From NCBI GenBank assembly GCA_011799875.1, contig CM022302.1, positions 177,622,942 through 177,686,941 on the forward strand: a DNA stretch of 64,000 bases. The letters are read 5' to 3'. The notes beneath the pieces are model-generated. The model was given only the letters and a program-made list of their open reading frames with translations, was not told where the DNA came from and searched no databases. Shown here piece by piece: positions 1 to 10,882 of the stretch. Numbering within the stretch: the stretch's first letter is position 1; the number at the start of each line of letters is the position of its first letter. The position numbers were made by a program, and so were the translations under genes. The stretch is from Thinopyrum elongatum (Eukaryota > Streptophyta > Magnoliopsida > Poales > Poaceae).

Positions 1-926
1 GCCAACCCCTCTAATCACCCTGTTACTGAATTAATCCACTGTTAGTCTTAACAGAGACTGACATGTGGGTCCCACTGGACCCACATGTCATGTTTGACTG
101 GTCAGCGACGCTGTTGAGCGCTGACGTCACAGTGACGTCATGCTGACGTCATAATTCATTTTCTGATAAATAAAATAATTCCAGAAATTCAAATAATCTT
201 TAAAAATTAATAACTTTTAAACCGGACTCGGATCGAAAGTTAAAACATGAAAGTTGCTCAGAACGACGAGACGAGTCTGATCGTGCCGTCTGTTTCTCCA
301 TCGGAACCTCCTACGTAGAAGAACTCGTAACTCCGGACCCGAATCCGACAGATAATAGTGCACACACGTCGGATATTAAATCCCAGAATAATTCTAAAAA
401 TAACTAAAATGACTTAGATGCATATTTAGGCAACCCTACCCTGCATCATAGCATCACACGCACCGTGTTGCATTTGTTTGCATTATGTTTACCTGTTCTT
501 CCCCCTATTCTCTCTCGGTAGCCCCCGACGTTGACGTAGCTCCGAGGCAGACGCCGCACAGGAGTACGACTACGTCCCCGATGATACTACTAAGACCTTG
601 CCCTTGCCCCGAGCAAACAGGCAAGCACCCCCATTTTGAGCATGCCTATATCGCCTACTCTTTTCTCTCTTATGCTTGCATTAGAACTGCTACTGCTATT
701 GTTTTCCTATATCTGCTGCATAGCCTGATTATTGTACCCTGCTTTTTTACCTTACGGTTATCCTAGACTGATTATTATAGGCTGGGTAGAGACACGACAG
801 AGACCCCCACTTGATCCCGACTGCCTGCTGGACATCAGAAGACCCGATCATCGGATTGAAGACCAACCCTGGCACCGCACTCACTACCCCTTAGTTGCCG
901 ACACTGCTGGGTTACCGTCGATTGCC

Positions 927-1126
927 GAGGGTGATACCTCGTTAGCACTTCTGATGTTAACCTTGTAGGTTAGTTACTCGGTCGTGGTAAGCGAGGGTGA
1001 TTCCTCCTACACCACCCCCGATAACGACATCGTCGCGCAACCTCTCAGTGTGGACCTCGAGGTGATTCCTCCTTCGTTCACCTTGATGATAACATCGAGC
1101 GGGAATTCCATCGAGGGTGATTCCTC
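927..1126. repeat. four spaced GAGG-gtgatt-CCTC motifs
   Basis: Near-identical copies of GAGGGTGATTCCTC start at 927, 993, 1059 and 1113. The first three are exactly 66 bases apart and the last spacing is 54. Each motif is a short inverted repeat (GAGG/CCTC). Sequence between the copies is only loosely similar, so this is an eroded 66-bp tandem repeat or a set of small hairpins. Confidence 0.6.
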
Positions 1127-1815
1127 ATGGTTCCCTTCGGTGTCCGACACACCAGACCTTGGTATTATGACTTGACTATGAACCACGATACTAAAGACGG
1201 GTCGGCCCTGAGGGTACCCGCGCGAGCTTAACGCGAAGTGATGTGGAGTCGGGTTGACCTGGATGGTGCCCGCGAGATAACTACGAGGCGTGGCCGGGCA
1301 TTCTTAGCCCTTGCCGCAAGTCCTCGAGACGGGGCGACGGGTCACATCGATCGTGAGTCTCTGCTCGTTTCCGGCGCGCTCCTAATCCACTAACGGTTTG
1401 GATATTTGATCCGAGGGGCCTCTGGCCCGATAGCACTAACCATCACGTGGGCAAGTATATGGGCGTCTCTGCGTCGTATACTTCACGCGAAGCTTAATGG
1501 ACGTCAGCGACTGAGCGGCGCGCGCTGGATTGGACTGGTTACCAACCGCGCTTGTGTATTAAGGGGTTGCTAGGTCTGCTTCCGGCCGCCCACGCAACGC
1601 GCAGGAGTTCCCGGGGCGATGGCCCAAGACCCCTGGGGGCATAGGTTAGTCCGCGTGCTGACCTCTCTGTTAAGTATTTGGGTCGGGTTGCGCGTGTTTC
1701 TTAGCCGAGGCGGCAGGCGGGTCACTGTGCCCACATGTCAGTGAGACATTAGGCTAAATTAATTAATTTTAGTTAATTAAGTGCTTAATTAGGTTAATTA
1801 GCCGCCGGGGCCCAC

Positions 1816-2860
1816 ATGTCAGAGAGAGGGGGTGAACAGTGCCGCGTTGACTCTGGTCAACGAGGTCAAAGTGGGGTCCCAGGGCCCACCAGTCAGTGGC
1901 CCAGGTGGTGCCACGTGGGTGCCACGCCAGCGCGGCGACCGGAGACGCGCCGGCGACCTTCCCAGCGGCGGAAGTTCGCCGGAGCTGCCCGGAAATCCGC
2001 TACGCTGCGTCAAATCGCCCGCAACCACTTGCGTTCGATCGGTCTCTCGCCCGCGCATCTAACTACGGTGGTAGTTCGACCGAACACGGCCTCTAGCGAC
2101 GGCGGCGAGCGGTGGAGCGGTCGCCGGAGTTCGGGCTTCGACGAATCCTTAGCTAGGGGGTACGGGAGAGCTTGTGCGCGGGCGCGTTCGACTCCTGGAA
2201 GCAGCAGGAACAGAATGCCGTGCTCAAACGAGCACGACAGGGGCCATGGCCACGGCGGCGAGTTGAACCGCGGCGTCGGGCTCACGGCGTCGTCGGCTGC
2301 TAGCTACAGGCGACGGCGGGCAGCGCAAAGAATAGGAGAGAAAGGCTGGAAGCTCACCGAGCGGCTATGGAAAGCCCTTGGTGGCTTAGGAGCAGCAGAC
2401 GGCGCCGGGGACGACGAAGCTCGCCGGAAGCAGAGAGATGCGGGGCGGCTCGATTCGCTTGTAGCCGGGCTCCCTGGCTCCTTCCAGTGGCGCCAGAGGT
2501 TGAGGAAGACGACGACGGAGCTGGCCGGCACAGTGGGCGAGCGCGGGGTCACCGGTGGCCACGGCAAATGGCGAAGTGCGGCGTCGTCGGCGCTCGGACG
2601 CCTCGGATCTGAGGAGGAAGGAGGCAGAGCGAGCGAGAGGAGAAGGGGGAGAATGCCAGGGGAAGCCAGGGGGGGTTGAGTGGCTCCGGCCTTATCTCCT
2701 CCTCCTCCCTGTAGCGTCGGTGGCGCCGCGGTGTCGCCGGCCGACTGGCGCGCGCGCGCGCGGCCACGGCGGGGACGACACGGGGAGGAGGGAGACGAGG
2801 TGGGCCTGCTGGGCCGCGACTCGGGGCACTGTGCACTAAGGCCCAGTGCACAGTGTCCCG
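1816..2860. other. GC- and CpG-rich segment of the leftmost element, no supported gene
   Basis: Overlapping long open frames occur on both strands here (for example 1816-2679 plus and 2549-2977 minus). They are Arg/Ala/Gly/Pro/Ser-rich and match no domain I recognise. This is what GC-rich DNA with few stop triplets produces. The stretch is bounded by repeated gggCCCACatgTCAG-type words also found at the edge of the GC-rich part of C's LTRs (29540 and 37170), so I treat it as a shared LTR compositional module. Confidence 0.5.
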
Positions 2861-3329
2861 CTTTTGATTTTCTGTTTTAGCTTCTCCATTTTCTTTTATT
2901 CTTTTCTGTTTCAAATTGTTTAGGGCACTTGTGCACTTTCGAAAAATGTGGGAGTTGGCCCAAATATTGCAATGCAATATTAGCTCTCACCAAAAAGTGG
3001 TTTGGACAGTTTTGGAGTTCATTTGAATCTGCAATGATTTTAAATGAATTAATATTGCTGTTTTGGGTGCTGTTTCATCTTGTTTGACTCATCAATCATA
3101 TTCCAAAAATGTTGGTTATGATTTTGCCATGGCCACTGGATTATTTGATAATTAATGGACATTTTTCCAGCAGAGTTGAATCAAGTTCAACTTACGCTTT
3201 GAAATTTAAATTGATTTTCAGATTTGCATTTGAATTGAATTATTAACACATATGACTTGGCACTGCAAATGATGATGACATGGCATTATTAACAGCTGAT
3301 CATGGTGGCTATTACATAGGGGTGTTACA

Positions 3330-4055
3330 ATAATCATGCATATAACAGATCAAAGAAACTCAAATAATATTCATGGATATAGATCTGATCATAAACTCAA
3401 AGTTCATCAGATCCCAACAAACACACCGCAAAAAGAGTTGCATCAAATAGATCTCCAAGAGACCATTGTATTGAGAAGCAAAAAGAGAGAGGAAGCCATC
3501 TAGCTACTGCCTACGGACCCTTAGGTCTATGGTGGACCACTCACGCATCATCGGAGAGGCACCGATGAGGATGATGAACCCCTCCGTGATGGCGTTAGAT
3601 TGGATCTCGTGGTTCTGGAACTTGCGGCGGCTGGAATTGTGTTTCGTTGACTACCCTAGGGTTTCTGGAATATTTGGGAATTTATAGGGCGAAGAGGCGA
3701 TGCAGGAGACCTCCATGGGCCCCACAACCCACCAGGGCGTGCCTGCATTCCTAGGCACGCCCTGGTGTCTTGTGTTCCCCACGGGCCTCCTCCCAGGTTC
3801 TTTCTTGGCCCCCAAGTTGTCTTCTGGTCCAAAAAAAATCTCTAAAAAGTTTCGCTGTGTTTGGACTCCATTTGGTACTGATATTCTGCGAAATAAAAAA
3901 CAAGCAAAAAACAGCAACTGGCATTAGGCACTATGCCAATAGGTTAGTCCCAAAAAATGATATAAAGTTGCGATAAAATGATTGTAAAACATACAAGAAT
4001 GATAATATAATAGCATGGAACAATAAAAAATTATAGATACGTTGGAGACGTATCT
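3330..4055 (-). repeat. 3' LTR of G, partial
   Basis: Collinear with 8069-8777, about 700 bp, with small indels; for example a 15-bp-stem palindrome here is shorter in the other copy. The outer end reads GACGTATCTA instead of GACGTATCA, a decayed LTR terminus. The missing remainder of this LTR must lie left of the element that occupies 1-3329. Confidence 0.88.
3679..3767 (-). promoter_or_regulatory. G LTR core promoter: TATA box with upstream GC palindrome
   Basis: On the minus strand a TATAAATT box lies at 3686-3679. Upstream is a perfect 15-bp inverted repeat, CACCAGGGCGTGCCT at 3730-3744 and AGGCACGCCCTGGTG at 3753-3767, with an 8-base loop and an outer CACAA/TTGTG pair. The 5' LTR copy has the shorter version CACCAGGGC-AC-GCCCTGGTG at 8470-8489 and its TATA at about 8421-8428. 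The same arrangement recurs in D, F and H. Confidence 0.6.
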
Positions 4056-6578
4056 ACATCCCCAAGCTTAATTCCTACTCGTCCTCGAGTAGGTAAATGA
4101 TAAAAACATAATTTTTGATGTGGAATGCTGCCTAACATGTTCATCACATATTCTTTTCTTTTGTAGCATGGACATTTGGACTTTTAGATGGTTCAAAGCA
4201 ATAGTCTATATTTGACATGATAACTTCAATAATCAAGCATATCAACAAGCAACTATGTCTTTTAAAATATCAACACTAAAGAAAGTTATCCCTAGCCCAT
4301 CATGCTCAATCATTGATCCATTCAAGAAACACACTCGCATATTAGCTACATCCAATGCTCAAGTATGATCATAGTGCTCCCTAGTTGGTGCTTTATAAGA
4401 GAAGATGGAGTCTCAAAAAAATTGCATAAAGTAAATAGATAGGCCCTTCGCAGAGGGAAGTAGGGATTTGTAGAGGTGCCAGAGCTCAAAGCTTAAATTG
4501 AGAGATATATTTTTTTGAGAGGCATGCTAGATATATCATAGGCGGTTCCCAAACAGAAAATAAAATTTATTCCTTTTTCCACCATACTTTCACATTCCAT
4601 AGCTAGTCATATCCACGGGTACCGTCCATACCAAAACTTTCCAAGAAATTTATTATTTGACAACATAAAGTAAATTTCTTTTTTATTTCGGGACTGGGCA
4701 TCCCTATTACCGCCATACTCTCGTGCAATGACAAGTGAATAAACACTCATCTTGAGAATAACACATCTAGCATGGAAAATATTTGCCACCCCCTGCCGCT
4801 TCATGAGCGGCACAGGCACACAAAAAGGAAATTCATTTTGAAAAAATTAGAGTTGGAACATACAAATTTGCTTAGAATGGCACGGAAATACGCATATAGG
4901 TAGGTTTGGTGGACTCATATGGTAAAACTGGGTTTAAAGAGTTTGGATGCACAAGTAGTATTTCTACTTAGTACAAGTGGAGGCTGGCAAAAAGATTGAG
5001 AAGCAACCAACCAAGAAACTAAAATTCACATAAGCGAGCATTGAGCATAACTAACACAGAATAATGCACCACAAGTAGGGTGTAATTTCATTGCATAACT
5101 ATTGACTTTCGTGCTTGCATAGGGAATCACAAACCTTAACACCAATATTCTTACTAAAGCATAATTACTCACCAACATGACTCATATATTACTATCATCG
5201 TATCTCAAAACTATTACAAAGAATCAAGTTTATTTTGCCCAATGATGTTCATGGAAGTTTTTATTATATCCCTCTTGAATATCTATCACTTTGGGACTAG
5301 TTTCATATGTAGCAATTGCTTTTGACAAGCTCAAATAAATTTAAGTGAAGAACATGAGCATAAAATTTTTCTTCTCTCAAAATAATTAAGTGCAGCATGA
5401 GAGAATTTCTTCAAAAAAAAATTAAAGCACACCGTGCTAAAAAAGATATAAGTGAAGCACTAGAGCAATTCCATAGCTAAAAAAATTTAAGTGAAGCATA
5501 AAGAGCAATCATAGCATAATTTTGGCTCTCTCAAATAGGTGTGTCCAGCAAGGATACTTGTGACAAACTAAAATGCAAAACCAGCAAAGACTCATATAAT
5601 ATAAGACGCTGCAAGCAAAACTCATGATATGTGATGAATAAAAATATAGCTCCAAGTAAAATACCAATGGTCGTTAGAAGAAAGAGGGGATGCCTTCCGG
5701 GGCATCCCCAAGCTTAGTTGCTTGGTTATCCTTGAATATTAACTTGGGGTGCCATGGGGCATCCCTAAGTTTAGGATCGTGCCACTCCTTATTCCTTCAT
5801 CCATCGTGATCTCACCCAAAACGTGAAAACTTCAATCACACAAAACTTAACAAAACCTTCGTGAGATCCGTTAGTATAAGAAAAGCAATCTTTACTTTAA
5901 GTACTATTGCAAACCCATTCAAATTTTGTTATTGCATTATATATACTGTATTCTAACTTTGCCATGGCTTATACCCCCCGATACAATCCATAGATTCATC
6001 AAAATAAGCACACAATGCAAAGAAAACAGAATCTGTCAAAAACAGAACAGTCTGCAAAGATGCGAATTGTTCTCATACTTATGTAACTCCAAAATTTCTG
6101 AAAAATTATTAAAGGAGAGAAAATTTGTATATCAATCTTGTGTAAAACATTCAGAATTTTTTGTCTCTTCTGTGAATTTAAACAATTCTGTTACTGGACG
6201 CAAAATTTCTATTTTTCAACAGGATCAAATCAACTATCACCAAAGCTATCCCAAAGGCTTTACTTGGCACAAATACTAACTAAAACATAAAAAACACAAT
6301 CATAACAGAGGCATAATTGTGCAAACACCCAAGAACAGAAAGAAAAATGCAAAAATAAATTTTATTCATTGGGTTACCTCCCAACAAGCGCTATCGTTTT
6401 ATGCCCCTAGCTAGGCATAATTCATAGATTCAAGTATTGTCATCTTTAGTTTTTGCAACCTTAGTGAGGGCTTTTTCAAACCCGGGAGGCTCTTTACGCT
6501 TCCCCAAATTCTCAGGAAAAGAAACTATCTTGAGATCTAAAATATCCAACCGTTTATTGCAAAGAGTAATCAAGGTAT
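4056..6578 (-). other. G internal 3' non-coding block with conserved motifs
   Basis: AT-rich and without convincing ORFs. It starts with the polypurine tract (minus strand AAGCTTGGGGATG, about 4070-4058). Motifs shared in the same order with H and, in part, D include a hairpin word CCCTTCGCAGAGGG at 4444-4457, a GACTGGGCATCCCTATTACC block near 4693-4712 (G and H only) and a GGTGGACTCAT...AACTGGG block at 4895-4937. Its role is unknown; preservation across families suggests an RNA or packaging signal. Confidence 0.6.
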
Positions 6579-6992
6579 TCATGCGATTAGGTTTCCACTA
6601 ATATGTTTGAGAGGTTCAGTATATTTTTGCAACTCGGCCATATGTTTATGTAAATCACCCAATTTGTCTAAAATTTGAACCCCTTCTTGTGTAAAAGAAA
6701 ACCCCTTTTTTGGTGGTGGAACTCCCAATATTCCCTCTAAGATTTCATAAGCAGCATTGGCATCAAGCTCAATAAAATTTCCTTTTGCGGCAAAATCCAA
6801 GAGTTGTCTATGATGCAAAGTTAATCCTATGTAAAAATTACGAAGCAAAATCTTTGCATCCCCTTTTAGATTGCATATGCGATAGGGTTCCATTAACCTA
6901 TACCAAGCATCTTTTAAATTTTCTCCTTGTTTCTGCTTGAAGTATAGAACTTCAAAATCTGGTGACAAAGGAGGAGTAGTCATGCTAGTCAT
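6579..6992 (-). pseudogene. gag-like remnant of G
   Basis: Reading from an ATG at 6992 (first residues MTSMTTPPLSPDF), about 137 codons end at a stop at 6579-6581. The middle resembles the Retrotrans_gag region of Triticeae Gypsy elements (motif GENLKDAWYRL, then a hydrophobic LLRNFYIGL helix), followed by a short PPPKKGF linker and a helical tail. An open stretch upstream to 7142 has no ATG and is leader sequence. At about one third of a normal gag it lacks a CCHC knuckle and protease, so it is a truncated copy or the shortened gag of a non-autonomous lineage. A structural-protein role is inferred from family resemblance only. Confidence 0.6.
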
Positions 6993-7189
6993 GGCAACGA
7001 GGTAGGCAAACAAGATTGCAAAGAAAAAGATAGATCTGATGAGAAAAAGGCGAATGAAAAAGAGAAGGCAAATAAAACAGCAAATTTTGTGAAGTGGGGG
7101 AGATGAAAATGAGAGATAAATGGCACATAATGTAAATTGCAAGTAGATGAGATTTGTGATTAGGAACTTGATAGATATTGATGATGTCT

Positions 7190-7206
7190 CCCCGGCAATG
7201 GCGCCA
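7190..7206 (-). other. primer-binding site of G (tRNA-Asp type)
   Basis: The minus strand reads TGGCGCCATTGCCGGGG, 11 bases inside the 5' LTR. Plant tRNA-Asp predicts TGGCGCCGTTGCCGGGG, so there is one mismatch. This fixes G's polarity as minus. Confidence 0.85.
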
Positions 7207-7217
7207 GAAATCCCTTT

Positions 7218-8777
7218 TGATGTGGCTTGAGACTACGTCGATATTTCCCCAAAGAGGAAGGGATGATGCAGTACAGCTACGGTAGGTATTTCCCTCAGTT
7301 ATGAAACCAAGGTATCAATCTAGTAGGAGAACCAAGCAACACTATGTAAACGATACCTGCACACAAAGAACAAATCCTCGCAACCCAACGCGTAAGAGGG
7401 GTTGTCAATCCCTCCTCGGTAAAAAGATATATTGTTTTGTATGTGTTTGGATAAATAGATCTGAATAAAACGCGAAATAAAAGATGCAAATAAAAAGTGT
7501 AGCAAAGTATTTTTTGGGTTTTTGGAATAATAGATCTGAAAACAAATGCGATGAAAAATAGATTGGAAAGCAATATGATAAAAGATAGACCCGGGGGCCG
7601 TAGATTTCACTCGTGGCTTCTGTCTAGAAAATAGCACACGGTGGGTAAACAAATTTCTGTTGGGCAATTGATAGAAGATCGAATAATTATGATGAAATAC
7701 AAAGCAATGATCAATATATAGGCATCACGTCCTAAGATTACTAGACCGACTCCTGCCTGCATCTACTACTATTACTCCACACATCGACCACTATCCAGCA
7801 TGCATCTAGTGTATTAAGTTCATGGAGAAAAAGAGTAATGCAATAAGAATGATGACATGATGTAGACAAGATCTATTCATGTAGGAATAGACCCCATCTT
7901 TTTATCCTTAATAGCAACGAGACATGCGTGCCTCGCTGCCCCTTCTGTCATTGGGAGAGGACACCGCAAGATCGAACCCATCACAAAGCACCTCTTCCTA
8001 TGGCAAGAAAAATCGATCTAGTTGGGCTAACTAAACCAAAGATTCGAAGAAGAAATACGAAGCTATAAATAATCATGCATATAATAGATCAAAGAAATTC
8101 AAATAATATTCATGGATATAGATCTGATCATAAACTCAAAGTTCATCGTATCCCAACAAACATACCGCAAAAAGAGTTACATCAAATAGATCTCCAAGAG
8201 ACCATTTTATTGAGAAGCAAAAAGAGAGAGGAAGCCATCTAGCTACTGCCTACGGACCCGTAGGTCTATGGTGGACTACTCACGCATCATCGGAGAGGCA
8301 CCGATGAGGATGATGAACCCCTGCGTGATGGTGTTAGATTGGATCTCGTGGTTCTGGAACATGCGGCGGCTGGAATTTTGTTTCGTCAACTCCCCTAGGG
8401 TTTCTGGAATATTTCGGGAATTTATAGTGCGAAGAGGCGGTACAAGAGACCTCCATGGGCCCCACAACCCACCAGGGCACGCCCTGGTGTCTTGTGGTCC
8501 CCACGGGTCTCCTCCCAGGTGCTTTCTTGGCCCCCAAGGTTTCTTCTGGTCCAAAAAAAATCTCCAAAACGTTTTGCTGCGTTTGCACTCCGTTTGGTAC
8601 TGATATTCTGCAAACTAAAAAGCAAGCAAAAAACAGCAACTGGCACTAGGCACTATGTCAATAGGTTAGTCCCAAAAAATGGTATAATGTTGCTATAAAA
8701 TGAGTGTAAAACATCCAAGAATGATAATATAACAGCATGGAACAATAAAAAATTATAGGTACGTTGGAGATGTATCA
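7218..8777 (-). repeat. 5' LTR of G, complete
   Basis: 1,560 bp, from TGATGTGG (7218, LTR end) to GATGTATCA (8777, LTR start). It is homologous over most of its length to F's solo LTR, to fragment I and to G's 3' LTR, but its terminal bases at 7218 differ from the TGCGTTGG-type end seen in F and I. The TATA/palindrome module lies at about 8421-8489. Open frames within (such as 8268-8603) are shadows. Confidence 0.88.
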
Positions 8778-9496
8778 CAAAGCAGTGAGGCGTCAAATCA
8801 CAAAGCACGAACGAAGCAACCATCATTTTACTCTTTGTTGATTCCGCTTCGACGCTATTGTGCTACATTTAGGCATCCTTTGGTTCAACGGACTTCGTGG
8901 ATGCAAAGAAGGCGGTTGTCTCGGCTTGCAAGCGGCACTTGCAAATGACATACCATTGTCTGCCTCAATGGTGTGCTCCGTCGAACGCACTTCACCATAG
9001 CCACATCGATCGAGATATCGTCGACGTCACCGTAATGGGGAAGGAAGTCAAATAGTTACTCCCTCCATTTTTTGTATACAAGGCCACTATCAAAATTACA
9101 ATTTACAACTATATAACACTAATCAAGGCAAAAATGATGGTGTTTGCCTCGTACTAGCAACGAAGGACATTAATATCCCTTGCATGCATGCAAAAGTGAG
9201 AAGATTGGTTTGAATGTCCTACATTAATCAACCAATGAGGAGTGAGAGGGTTGGCTTGTTGGGCGTTGGAGAAAAAACGCGTTAATTGACACATCAAACA
9301 AGGAGGAAAGCTAGCTTTTAACATTGGCTTAAACTGACTTTAATGCTTACCCTGGTACCTGCAATATGAGTATGCGGCCTTGTATACAAAAATGGGGGGA
9401 GTATATGATTAGCTCAATGATTGCGGTCGGAGGGGCGAAGAGGATGCCTTTCTACGGGATTTAGTAGAAAATTCAGCGTCATTATAATCCAGAATT
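8778..9496. other. low-copy locus, left piece (interrupted by a MITE)
   Basis: Not similar to any other part of the window. It continues across H into 19076 onward, since the GAATT target site is at 9492-9496 and 19071-19075. On the plus strand about 60 codons (roughly 8872-9055) are open and end in TAG just before the MITE, with no ATG start or domain I recognise. It may be a decayed exon; I do not call a gene. Confidence 0.45.
9059..9401. mobile_element. Stowaway-like (Tc1/Mariner) MITE
   Basis: 343 bp with terminal inverted repeats: left CTCCCTCCATTTTTTGTATA, right (reverse complement) CTCCCCCCATTTTTGTATAC, extending through CAAGGCC. It is flanked by TA on both sides (9057-9058 and 9402-9403), the Stowaway target duplication. 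There is no transposase ORF. Mobilisation would need a Mariner transposase in trans. Confidence 0.93.
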
Positions 9497-10882
9497 TGAG
9501 AAACCACAAGAATAGGGGATCGCAATAGTTTTCGAGGGTAGAGTATTCAACCCAAATTTATAGATACAACACAAGGGGAGCCAAAGAACATTTGCAAGTA
9601 TTAGTAGTTCAATTTTCAATTCAACCACACCTGGAGATTAAATATCTACTTGATTAGTAGCAAAATAATATGATAGTTTTGATAGCACTGATAATAGTAG
9701 TGGTAACGGTAACAGTGATAGCAATGATTTTGTAGCAAGTGTAATAATAGCAGCAGTAGTAGTAACTTAGCAAGAACAATATGTGGAAAATTCGTAGGCA
9801 TTGGATCAGTGAATTCGTTGGATGATATTCATCATATAACAGTCATAACCTAGGGCGATACAAAACTAGCTCCAGTTCATAAATATAATGTAGGCATGTA
9901 TTCCGTAAATAGTCATACGTGCTTATGGAAAGAACTTGCATGACATCTTTTGTCCTACCCTCCCGTGGCAGCGGGGTCCATAAGGAAACTAAGGGATATT
10001 AAGGCCTCCTTTTAATAGAGAACCGGAACAAAGCATTAACACATAGTGAATACATGAACTCCTCAAACTACGGTCATCACCAGAAAGTATGCCGATTATT
10101 GTCACCCCGGGGTTTACGGATCATAACACGTAATAGGTGAATATGACTTGCAAGATCGGATCTAGAACATAGATATAATGGTGAAAACATAAATGGTTCA
10201 TATCTGAAATCATGGCACTCGGGCCCTAGTGACAAGCATTAAGCATGGCAAAGTCATAACAACATCAATCTCATAACATAGTGGATACTAGGGATCAAGC
10301 CCTAACAAAACTAACTCGATTACATGATGAATCTCATCCAAATCCTCACCGACCAGCGAGCCTACGAAGAAATTACTCACTCCCAGTGGGGAGGATCATG
10401 GAATTGGCGATGAAGGAGGGTTGGTGATGACGAAGACCGAAGATTCCCCTCTCCGGAGCCCCGAACGGGCTCCAGATCTGGCCTCCTCATGAAGAACAGG
10501 AGGTGGCTACGACTCCGTATCTTGAAACATGATCAAACTTTCTCCTTGATTTTTTCTCCAAAAATAGAATTTTATAGCATCGGAATTAGGGTCTGCGGGG
10601 CCACCAGGTGGGCACAACCAACCTGGGCGCGCCTGGTGGGTTGTGCTCAACCAGGGGCCCCCTCCGGTGGTTCTTGGCTCCAGTATTTTTTATATATTCT
10701 GAAATAATTCTCCAAAAAATTTCGTTCCATTCCAAGAACTTTTATTTCTGCACAAAAACAACACCATGGTAGTTCTGCTGAAAACAGCGGTAGTTCGGGT
10801 TAGTTTCATTCAAATCATGCAAATTAGAGTCCAAAACAAGAGCAAAAGCGTTAGGAAAAGTAGATACGATGGAGACGTATCA
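9497..10882 (-). repeat. 3' LTR of H
   Basis: 1,386 bp, paired with 17660-19070. The left end reads TGAGAAACCACAAG against TGATAACCCACAAG in the partner; the right end is GACGTATCA. It includes an AGT/AAT-rich microsatellite-like stretch (about 9680-9770). The TATA-like box TTTTATA on the plus strand at about 10570 and the GC palindrome at about 10613-10645 match the other LTR. Confidence 0.92.

Larger units (their letters stand above)
1..3329 (-). mobile_element. LTR segment of an unassigned retrotransposon, running off the left edge
   Basis: The right end at 3329 reads GGGGTGTTACA. On the minus strand this is TGTAACACCCC, the same LTR start as element C. Immediately beyond it the sequence becomes element G's LTR in mid-LTR (matching 8069 onward), so this is an insertion into G. 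From right to left it has an AT-rich stretch (about 3329-2870), a GC- and CpG-rich stretch (about 2860-1816) and a mixed segment, the same layout as C's 4.2-kb LTRs. No gag, RT or integrase is visible. Whether it is a solo LTR or the end of a full element cannot be decided because the other end lies outside the window. Confidence 0.6.
3330..8777 (-). mobile_element. Element G: non-autonomous Gypsy-type LTR retrotransposon, left LTR interrupted
   Basis: The minus-strand order is 5' LTR (8777-7218), primer-binding site (7206-7190), gag remnant (6992-6579), a long non-coding block, polypurine tract (about 4075-4056) and 3' LTR (4055-3330, cut by the leftmost element). The LTR starts TGATACATCTCCAACG on the minus strand, a common Triticeae Gypsy LTR start. 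There is no RT, RNase H or integrase in about 3.2 kb of internal sequence. The target duplication on the right should be CAAAG (8778-8782); its partner is outside the window. Confidence 0.85.

Noticed and set aside
1816..2679. 287-codon plus-strand ORF in the leftmost element
   Set aside because: Several overlapping frames on both strands are open because of high GC; no domain or codon signal favours one.
8872..9055. 60-codon open stretch ending just before the MITE
   Set aside because: No ATG start, no recognised motif, and several other frames nearby are partly open; too weak to call an exon.
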